Position numbers and translations under genes: made by a program
Shown: positions 57,982-64,000 of the stretch, piece after piece
Position numbering within the stretch: the first letter of the stretch is position 1
How the letters are laid out: the number at the start of each line of letters is the position of its first letter
The notes under the pieces: model-generated
Told to the model about the DNA's origin: nothing
The model's database searches: none
Seen by the model: the letters and a program-made list of their open reading frames with translations, nothing else
From: Subdoligranulum variabile
GTDB lineage: Bacteria; Bacillota; Clostridia; Oscillospirales; Ruminococcaceae
DNA length: 64,000 nucleotides
Direction: 5' to 3'
Assembly (NCBI GenBank): GCA_003343905.1
Contig: QAKI01000049.1
Span: 16,996 to 80,995, forward strand

Positions 57982-58380
57982 TCAGGCGCGGGCCTTTTTG
58001 CGGTTCATCCAAAAGACCTTCCAGCCGCCGTAGCCGTTGGCCTTGTCGGAACTGAATTCCTCGGTCTTGCAGTAGCGTTTGCGCGCCCCGTCGAACTGTA
58101 AAGCAGTTCCACTTTCCTGCACGTCGGTCAGCACGCGGGGCAGGGCAGAACGCTGGCTTTCAAATTCCGGTTCCTTGTCCCACAGGATCTTGCCGTCGGC
58201 GTCAAAGCCGTGGGCCCATACGCTGAATACCAGGCAGGCGGCTTCCCCGTAGCAGTAGCGTTCAAAACGGATGCGCCCGTCCCGGTAGAACAACAGGCAG
58301 TCACGAAAATGGGTCTCCAATTCTTTTTCATAGCGGCGTCCGCAGACGGCGCCCGCAAAATCAGCGGCGTTGGCAGTCAT
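57982..58380 (-). CDS. Hypothetical protein, 132 residues
   Basis: Not recognised. The protein is soluble and probably alpha/beta: EKELETHFRDCLLFYRDGRI, FERYCYGEAACLVFSVWAHG, then WDKEPEFESQRSALPRVLTD, ending in a basic tail WMNRKKARA. No signal peptide, metal motif or catalytic pattern stands out. The ATG at 58380 follows AAGGAGGG, so translation is well supported. It lies between pdp and the ABC exporter on the exporter's strand, 74 bases after its last gene; it may be cotranscribed. Confidence 0.7.
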   Translation of the reverse strand: MTANAADFAGAVCGRRYEKELETHFRDCLLFYRDGRIRFERYCYGEAACLVFSVWAHGFDADGKILWDKEPEFESQRSALPRVLTDVQESGTALQFDGARKRYCKTEEFSSDKANGYGGWKVFWMNRKKARA

Positions 58381-58454
58381 GGCGCAGCCCTCCTTTTGGG
58401 TTTGATGCTTTACCATTATACCGTGCCGCGCCCAATTGTGCAATGCCTGCCGGG

Positions 58455-59189
58455 TCAGGATTTTACATCCCGCCGCGTCAGCAGCGCCCAGGCCAGCGCC
58501 AGGAACAACAGCAGCCACAGCACCGACGCCAGAAAGAAACTGCCGTAGCTGCCCGCCAGCACATCTTCGCTCTTGTTGGAGTTCATGCCCACCTGCATCA
58601 GCGCGTAGGGGAACGCCAGCCCCGCGCCGTTGCTGGCCGCCAGCATGCCCACGACGCCGCCCGCCAGCCCAATGAACACCGGCACCGCAAAGCTGCGGAT
58701 CAGCATGGACAGCAGCAGTTGCAGCGCAATGACGCACTGGCCGCCCACAAGGCCGCGCAGCAAAAACAGGAAGGTCTCCAGCGGGGGCCAGCCGGGCAGA
58801 TGGGCGAACACCTTGCCGCAGAAAACGTACAGCACAAAGACCAGCGCCTGGGTCAGCAGTACCAGCTTGATGACGACGATGTATTTGGCCAGGAACAGGT
58901 CCAAGGGCCGCACCGGCGCGGTCATGATCAGGTTCCAGTTGTGGCCCATGTGTTCCAGCCGCCACAGGTAGGCGGAGTAGACCCCCACCATCACCGGGAA
59001 GAAGAACAGCGCGTAGAACAGCGTGTGCTGGGTCCACAGGCTGTACCAGGCTTCCGTCAGGACCCCAAGGTTTTGCAGGTAGTTGAAGGTGCCGTAACTG
59101 GCCGAGATGACCGGCAGCACAAAAAACATGATCCAGATCGGGGAAGCGTGCAGTTTGCGGTTCTCCGCGATCAGACAGCGTTTGAACAT
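58455..59189 (-). CDS. ABC permease, lantibiotic-immunity type (MutE/EpiE-like)
   Basis: This 244-residue permease has six spans. It opens FKRCLIAENRKLHASPIWIMF and has YSLWTQHTLFYALFFFPVMVG and LEHMGHNWNLIMTAPVRPLDLFLAKYI. This arrangement is typical of ABC-2 permeases in LanFEG immunity transporters and related bacitracin/lantibiotic-resistance systems. The ATG at 59189 follows AAGGAGG. It is the third gene of ATPase-permease-permease, and the set faces a two-component system. Confidence 0.82.
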   Translation of the reverse strand: MFKRCLIAENRKLHASPIWIMFFVLPVISASYGTFNYLQNLGVLTEAWYSLWTQHTLFYALFFFPVMVGVYSAYLWRLEHMGHNWNLIMTAPVRPLDLFLAKYIVVIKLVLLTQALVFVLYVFCGKVFAHLPGWPPLETFLFLLRGLVGGQCVIALQLLLSMLIRSFAVPVFIGLAGGVVGMLAASNGAGLAFPYALMQVGMNSNKSEDVLAGSYGSFFLASVLWLLLFLALAWALLTRRDVKS

Positions 59190-59193
59190 TTCG

Positions 59194-59946
59194 TTATACC
59201 TCCTTTTCGCGGATGGCGCGCCAGGTGAACAGGAAGAACCCCACCGCCAGCAGGATCGTCCAGGCCAGCAGAAGCAAACGGAAATCCCGCGTGCCGTACA
59301 CGGCAATCCGGGTATCGGGGTCCCAGTCCGCCAGGATGTAGGCGCTCAGCGGGATAAAGTACCCCCAGGGCACGAACAGGCTGACGACCGGCGGCATAAA
59401 GGCGGAGAACAGCCCCACCAGCGCGCCCACCACGCCCGTACACAGCGCGGGCAGCGGGTTGCTCAGCAGCACCGAAAGCAGCAGTTCCGAGAACAGCAGC
59501 ATCGTGCAGACGGCCAGCGTGCAAAGGAAGAAGTAGGCGATCTGAATGGGCGGGATCACCTCGCTGTAGCCTTTCCAGCGGCCGATCAGCAGGACACTGG
59601 CGGTCTCCAGCGCGGTGATGAGCAGCACTTCGCCAAAGCCCAGCGCCGCTTTGGCGGCAAACAGGCTGCGGCGGCTCTGCAAGGTGTACAGCAGCTTGGG
59701 AAAGCCGCCCTTCACTTCCACGTCCCACAGGCGGGTGGCCAGCACGGCCATGCCGATGGGCATCAGGATCGCATTCATGACGGGGGCCGAGTAGAACAGG
59801 GCGCTGAAAGCGTTCACCGTGGAATCGGCCTCATCGGGTGCGGCGTAGCCGGACCACAGCAGCACCGTGACGGGCAGCAGCAGGCAGACCAGCAGGTCGT
59901 GGCGGCGGTGCGCTTTCTGGAATTCGGCATGCAGACTGCGCGGCAT
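59194..59946 (-). CDS. ABC permease, lantibiotic-immunity type (MutG/EpiG-like)
   Basis: This 250-residue permease has six spans and starts SLHAEFQKAHRRHDLLVCLLLPV, the same E-x-x-K-x-x-R layout as its neighbour. NAILMPIGMAVLATRLWDVEV and KLLYTLQSRRSLFAAKAAL contain the cytoplasmic loop that contacts the ATPase. It starts one base after the ATPase stop and ends four bases before the next gene, so the three genes are one operon. Confidence 0.82.
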   Translation of the reverse strand: MPRSLHAEFQKAHRRHDLLVCLLLPVTVLLWSGYAAPDEADSTVNAFSALFYSAPVMNAILMPIGMAVLATRLWDVEVKGGFPKLLYTLQSRRSLFAAKAALGFGEVLLITALETASVLLIGRWKGYSEVIPPIQIAYFFLCTLAVCTMLLFSELLLSVLLSNPLPALCTGVVGALVGLFSAFMPPVVSLFVPWGYFIPLSAYILADWDPDTRIAVYGTRDFRLLLLAWTILLAVGFFLFTWRAIREKEV

Positions 59947-59947
59947 C

Positions 59948-60862
59948 TTACTTCACCTCCTGCGATTGGGTCAGGCTGAGGAAGATATCCTCCAGCGATT
60001 TGGTGTGGGTAGTCAGCCCGACCAGTCCGGCGCCGCTGTCGGCCACGGCGCGGGTCAGCACGGCCAGTTCCTCGTCGCGCAGGGGCGGCAGCGTGAACGC
60101 GCCCTGTTCCATGCGCGGGCTGAACCCCTGCGCCCGCAGAATGGGCGCGGCCTTTTCGGGCTGCAATACCCGCAGGCTGAGCTTGCCGCGGCTGTGGCGC
60201 TGCAATTCCCGCAGCGGCCCTTCAAACAGCATCTTGCCGTGGTTGATGATGCCCACCTGTTCCACCAGTTGTTCCATCTCGCCCAGCAGATGGCTGGACA
60301 CCAGCACCGTGGCCCCGGTGGCCGCGGGCATCTGCGCCAGCAGAGAGCGCATCTCCTGAATACCGGCGGGGTCCAGGCCGTTGGTGGGTTCGTCCAGGAT
60401 CAGCAGCTTGGGGTTGCCCAGCAGGGCCATCGCAATGCCCAGGCGCTGCTTCATGCCCAGGGAATACTGCCCCACCTTGCGGTTGCGGTCGGCGGTCAGC
60501 GCCACGACATCCAGTACGCGGCCAATGTCCTTGCGGGGCACGCCTTTCAGGTCGGCCACGATCTGCAGGTTCTCCTGCGCGGTCAGGTGCAGATAGCCGG
60601 AAGGCGACTCGATCAGGCTGCCGGTCTGGCGCAGCAGGGCCAGACGGTTGCGTTCGGTCATGGCCTTGCCCAGCAGGAACACCTGCCCCTGGCTGGGGTG
60701 GATCAGCCCCAGCAGCATCTTCATGGTCGTGCTTTTTCCGGCGCCGTTGGGGCCGATAAAACCGTAAATGCACCCCTGGGGCACATGCATCTCCACATGG
60801 TCCACGGCCGCGGTCTTGCCGTAGGTCTTGCATAAGCCTTTCGTCTCGATGACAGTTTGCAT
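59948..60862 (-). CDS. ABC transporter ATP-binding protein (BcrA/LanF-like)
   Basis: This 304-residue ATPase has Walker A GPNGAGKSTTMKMLLGLI, Q-loop RQTGSLIESPSGYLHLTAQE, signature YSLGMKQRLGIAMALL, Walker B LLILDEPTNGLDP and H-loop SSHLLGEME. Glu in the Q-loop region (SLIESP) is a feature of LanF/BcrA-type immunity ATPases. The ATG at 60862 follows AAAGGAGAGG. The divergent response regulator probably controls this operon. Confidence 0.88.
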   Translation of the reverse strand: MQTVIETKGLCKTYGKTAAVDHVEMHVPQGCIYGFIGPNGAGKSTTMKMLLGLIHPSQGQVFLLGKAMTERNRLALLRQTGSLIESPSGYLHLTAQENLQIVADLKGVPRKDIGRVLDVVALTADRNRKVGQYSLGMKQRLGIAMALLGNPKLLILDEPTNGLDPAGIQEMRSLLAQMPAATGATVLVSSHLLGEMEQLVEQVGIINHGKMLFEGPLRELQRHSRGKLSLRVLQPEKAAPILRAQGFSPRMEQGAFTLPPLRDEELAVLTRAVADSGAGLVGLTTHTKSLEDIFLSLTQSQEVK

Positions 60863-60928
60863 AATTTCCTCTCCTTTTGCTTGCGGTCGGTGTTTTGTTT
60901 GGGAACACCTGTATCATACCGCAGCAAA

Positions 60929-61010
60929 CTTAAAGCCAAAGAAAGCCCGGCTTAATTTTGCCTTAAAAATTCGGCAGCGTCTGGTGTGTGCGGGCCGGAT
61001 GCTGTATAAT
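60929..61010. promoter_or_regulatory. Divergent control region between the immunity-like exporter and two-component genes
   Basis: On the plus strand TATAAT at 61005-61010 lies 19 bases before the response-regulator ATG; its -35 is weak. CTTAA occurs at 60929, 60951 and 60962, so copies are 22 and 11 bp apart, in phase with the helix, as expected for tandem binding of an OmpR-type regulator. The minus-strand exporter promoter lies to the left and is poorly defined (TATGAT at 60916-60911). Confidence 0.45.
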
Positions 61011-61029
61011 ACAAAAAGAGGTGACGAAC

Positions 61030-61749
61030 ATGCAAACGATCTATGACGCCCGGCTGCTGCTGGTGGACGATACCCCGGAACTGCTGGACCTGCTGTGTGA
61101 ACATCTGCGCGCGGCGGGCTACCACAGCATTGCCACCGCGGCCGACTGCCGCACGGCGCGCGAGGCTTTTGCGGCGCAGCGCCCCGAACTGATGATTCTG
61201 GACATCAACCTGCCGGACGGCGACGGCTTTGCCCTGTTCCGGCAGTTGCGGGCGCAGGCGGATGTCCCGGCGCTGTTCCTGTCGGCGCGGGATGCGGACG
61301 CCGACCGTCTGTTCGGCCTGGGGCTGGGCGCGGACGATTACCTGACCAAGCCGTTTCTGATGCAGGAACTGCTGCTGCGGGTGGAGCATATTTTGCAGCG
61401 CGCCTACCGGGCGGAACTGCAGCGCGGCGCGGCGGGGCGCCTGCGCCTGGGGGACCGCACGGTGGAACTGGCCGACGCGCTGGTGCGCCTGCCGGACGGC
61501 AGCACGCTGCCCCTGACGGCCACCGAACGGGCGCTTTTGCAAAAACTGGCCGAGAACCGGGGCCATATCATCACCTACGACGCGCTGTATGAAGCGGTGT
61601 GGGGGCCGGATTCCTTCGGGTATGAGAACAGCCTGAACGTGCATATGCGCCACCTGCGCGAAAAGATCGAGGAAAACGCCAGCAAGCCCCGCTGGTTGCT
61701 GACGGTCCGCGGCATCGGCTATAAGCTGGCGGGGGAGGGCACGCGATGA
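61030..61749 (+). CDS. OmpR/PhoB-family response regulator
   Basis: This 239-residue regulator has a receiver domain with acidic pocket LLVDDTPE, phospho-acceptor Asp58 in LMILDINLPDGDGF, the switch region FLSARDADADR and conserved Lys in DDYLTKPF. The C-terminal winged helix has LTATERALLQKLAENRG and VHMRHLREKIEEN. The ATG at 61030 follows GAGGTGA. It overlaps the sensor kinase by four bases (ATGA) and is divergent from the exporter it probably controls. Confidence 0.9.
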   Translation: MQTIYDARLLLVDDTPELLDLLCEHLRAAGYHSIATAADCRTAREAFAAQRPELMILDINLPDGDGFALFRQLRAQADVPALFLSARDADADRLFGLGLGADDYLTKPFLMQELLLRVEHILQRAYRAELQRGAAGRLRLGDRTVELADALVRLPDGSTLPLTATERALLQKLAENRGHIITYDALYEAVWGPDSFGYENSLNVHMRHLREKIEENASKPRWLLTVRGIGYKLAGEGTR

Positions 61750-63110
61750 AAACCTTTGCCCGCGTGGTCCGGCGGTATGTGCTGGCGACTGCCGCCGTGA
61801 TTTTGCTGCTGATGCTGCTGAGCGTTGTGGCGATGATCGCTTTGGGGTACTATTACGGGACGGTATCGAACACCTTGCGCTATTCCAGTTCGCAGGTCGC
61901 CAACAGCCTGCGGCGCGACGCGGCGGGCGGATTTGTGTTCGAGGAACAGCCCGCGGAAGCCTGGCTGGAAGGCTATGCCTGGGCCATGGTGCTGGACGAC
62001 GCAGGGCAGGTGATATGGCAGTACGACCTGCCTGCGGAACTGGACCACACCTACACCGTCACCGAGGTGGCATCCTTTACCCGCTGGTATCTGGAAGATT
62101 ACCCGGTTTTCTGCCAGATCCGGGATTACGGCATGCTGGTGCTGGGGGTGCCACAGGACAGCGTCGTGCGCTATAATTTCTACAGCGACCCCGTTTTAAT
62201 TGATGCGATCATTAAAAACTCCGGCCGGGTACTGGTGACGGTTCTGGTGCTGATTTTTATCAGTTTCCTGCTTGTCAGTTGGCGCAGCACCCGCTCGCTG
62301 CAATCCGTGACCGAGGGTCTGGACATTCTGGCGGGCGGCGGCACGGTGGACCTGCCGACCAAAGGCTTTACCGGGGAACTGGCGCGGCGGCTGAACCAGA
62401 CCAGCGAACAACTGCGCCGCCGTAACGAGATCATCCAGCGCCGGGACGAAGCCCGCACCAACTGGATCGCCGGGGTCAGCCACGACATCCGCACCCCGCT
62501 TTCGCTGATCATGGGCTGGGCGGAACAGTTGCAGCGGGACCCGTCTTTGCCCCAGGCGGCCCGCAGCAAGGCGGGCGGCATACGCGACCAGAGCGAGAAG
62601 ATCCGCGCGCTGGTCGAGGACCTGAACCTGACCAGCAAGCTGCAATACGGCGCGCAGCCATTGCGGCGCGAACCGGCCCACGCGGGGCCGCTGCTGCGCA
62701 GCCTGGTGGCGGATTTCTGCAACGGGCCGCTGGCGGAACACTGCCAGGTGGAACTTGACGTGCACCCGGACGCAGAGACCGCCGGGGTCGAAGTGGACCG
62801 GGCGCTGCTGGCCCGCGCGGTCGAAAACATTCTGGGTAACAGCGTGCGCCATAACGAAGCGGACGTACACTGTACCGTGACGGCGGAAGCCGAAGAAAAA
62901 ACGCTGCGTGTGATACTGGCCGATGACGGCGCCGGGTACCCGGCGGCGGTGCTGCATGTGCTGCACGGCGGCGAACCGGGGGACAACCCGCCCCATATTC
63001 TGGGCCTGCATGTGGTGGAGCAGATCATGCAGGCGCACGGCGGCACGGCGGAATTTGACCAGAACGAGCCCCACGGCAGCAGGGTCATCCTCACGCTGCC
63101 CATCACATAA
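61746..63110 (+). CDS. Sensor histidine kinase
   Basis: This 454-residue kinase has two membrane helices (VLATAAVILLLMLLSVVAMIAL and VLVTVLVLIFISFLLVS) around an extracytoplasmic sensor of about 120 residues, then a HAMP-like linker, HisKA with His246 in GVSHDIRTPLSLIMG, and HATPase_c with N box ILGNSVRHNEADV and G1 box LADDGAGYP. The extracellular loop distinguishes it from BceS-type kinases, which lack one. The signal is unknown; a cell-wall antibiotic or peptide is a reasonable guess from the exporter next door. Confidence 0.9.
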   Translation: MKTFARVVRRYVLATAAVILLLMLLSVVAMIALGYYYGTVSNTLRYSSSQVANSLRRDAAGGFVFEEQPAEAWLEGYAWAMVLDDAGQVIWQYDLPAELDHTYTVTEVASFTRWYLEDYPVFCQIRDYGMLVLGVPQDSVVRYNFYSDPVLIDAIIKNSGRVLVTVLVLIFISFLLVSWRSTRSLQSVTEGLDILAGGGTVDLPTKGFTGELARRLNQTSEQLRRRNEIIQRRDEARTNWIAGVSHDIRTPLSLIMGWAEQLQRDPSLPQAARSKAGGIRDQSEKIRALVEDLNLTSKLQYGAQPLRREPAHAGPLLRSLVADFCNGPLAEHCQVELDVHPDAETAGVEVDRALLARAVENILGNSVRHNEADVHCTVTAEAEEKTLRVILADDGAGYPAAVLHVLHGGEPGDNPPHILGLHVVEQIMQAHGGTAEFDQNEPHGSRVILTLPIT

Positions 63111-63138
63111 CGCCGACGGGACGCAGAACGATAAAAAG

Positions 63139-63183
63139 GACCGGCGCGCTGTTTCGTGTAGAAACAGCGCGCCGGTCTTGTTG
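63139..63183 (+). terminator. Terminator of the two-component operon
   Basis: A perfect 17-bp stem (63139-63155 with 63161-63177) with loop GTGTA is followed by TTGTTG. Immediately after it, from about 63190, the sequence becomes markedly AT-rich. Confidence 0.8.
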
Positions 63184-63301
63184 CTGTGCATAATGGGGAA
63201 GTAATTTTGTGTTTATTTACGTTTATATGATTTTATCGCATACTTAACGATTAACTTGAAAACAACTTCCCACCTTGTTGTTGTCCGGCAGATAAACGGG
63301 A

Positions 63302-64000
63302 TTATGCGGTTTTTCTGTTCAAGCCTTTCAGAATAAACAGTGTCAGAACAACGCAGACCAGCAGAATGACGATACCAATTAAGACCTGAACTATGCTTGC
63401 ATCGTAATAGCCGGAGATATTGAAAACGGCTGTCATAGGATATACCGTCTTTAACTGCTGGGACATACTTGCAAACAAACCGGCAAACGAATAAATTTCA
63501 GCAAATACCAGCGCCAGCCAGTAACCCTTTTTCATCCGAGCTACCAAAGCAATGATTGGAGAAATGGCAAAAAATACGCCAACCCCATCCAGAAAATATA
63601 TTTTCAGATTTTCTAAAACAAGGCCAATGGAAAGAGCTTCAAAGTGCAAAACGGCCTCAACGGAAAAGGTAATTACAAAAAGCAGAAGATAGATTAAGAC
63701 ACTGAACACCAGAGCAAGCACCATTTTGGAGAGTGCCAGCTTCATTTCATCCACGGGAATGAGCCGCAGAGATTTCAAGGTGTCCTCTTGTTCCTCCCGG
63801 CAAATCATATAGCTTCCCAGCAGGGCAATGACCGCAGGCAGCACATAAAAGGTGGCAAGGGATTGGGCCGCTGTCATGAACCATCCGGCCCCGTCAATAT
63901 AGCGGTGGTCATAGAATGTGAACTGTCCTTGTGCAAAGACGATCAACCCTACCATGACTGTTGCAAACCCAGCAATCCAGAGTATTTTGGAACGGTGGAG
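63302..64000 (-). CDS. ABC-2 type permease, 5' end cut by the window
   Basis: The frame is open from the window edge (LHRSKILWIAGFATVM precedes the first internal Met) to a TAA at 63304-63302, giving 232 residues. It has about five to six membrane spans. YVLPAVIALLGSYMICREEQEDTLKSLRLIPV is the typical ABC-2 region with the E-x-x-x-x-T-L-K-S-L segment of bacitracin/lantibiotic-type permeases. Base composition is far more AT-rich than the rest of the window and codons end mostly in A or T, so it is probably recently acquired. The partner ATPase should lie beyond the window. Confidence 0.75.
   Translation of the reverse strand, partial: LHRSKILWIAGFATVMVGLIVFAQGQFTFYDHRYIDGAGWFMTAAQSLATFYVLPAVIALLGSYMICREEQEDTLKSLRLIPVDEMKLALSKMVLALVFSVLIYLLLFVITFSVEAVLHFEALSIGLVLENLKIYFLDGVGVFFAISPIIALVARMKKGYWLALVFAEIYSFAGLFASMSQQLKTVYPMTAVFNISGYYDASIVQVLIGIVILLVCVVLTLFILKGLNRKTA

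Overview
The window is a 64 kb stretch of a GC-rich (about 60% by eye) Firmicute genome. Strong AGGAGG-type ribosome binding sites, lipoprotein signal peptides, a parE-parC pair, ATGA-coupled operons and a mannan-oligosaccharide pathway all point to a gut anaerobe of the Oscillospiraceae (Faecalibacterium/Gemmiger/Subdoligranulum type). The family assignment is inference; no rRNA or other taxonomic marker is present. No tRNA, rRNA or CRISPR array was seen.

Region 1 (1-12.3 kb) is a beta-mannan/galactomannan oligosaccharide utilisation locus. It holds the tail of a LacI regulator, an ABC importer without its own ATPase, a GH130 mannooligosaccharide phosphorylase, a cellobiose 2-epimerase, a GH130 mannosylglucose phosphorylase, a YesL-like protein, mannose-6-phosphate isomerase, a GH36 alpha-galactosidase and a cytoplasmic GH113 mannanase. 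Galactokinase with a divergent AraC regulator (16.9-19.4 kb) and a phosphohexomutase (39.9 kb) complete the routes for galactose and mannose-1-phosphate. Between these lie a TetR regulator next to oleate hydratase, a VOC protein and an rRNA methyltransferase.

Region 2 (19.4-42.5 kb) is mixed housekeeping and accessory DNA. It has two apparently identical 755 bp IS200-like elements (19410-20164 and 28157-28911), each inserted between a stop codon and a terminator hairpin. It also has a collagen-like proline-rich lipoprotein, coaX and coaBC, asnB preceded by a terminator that contains its ribosome binding site, an ArsR-type regulator with a mirror-image divergent promoter driving a small ABC exporter, and a Gld-like ABC exporter operon with a DUF4340 protein. 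A strong promoter with tiny membrane-protein genes follows (one frameshifted), then a GH3 lipoprotein, a GT4 glycosyltransferase, comM, a phosphohexomutase and a methyltransferase.

Region 3 (42.5-64 kb) begins with parC and parE, a GH25 lysozyme and a radical SAM enzyme. A nucleoside salvage cluster follows: deoD, cdd, two BMP-family lipoproteins, an ABC nucleoside importer and pyrimidine-nucleoside phosphorylase. A lantibiotic-immunity-like ABC transporter (ATPase plus two permeases) is divergent from a two-component system. The right edge changes abruptly to AT-rich DNA with a 5'-truncated permease gene, suggesting a recently acquired segment.
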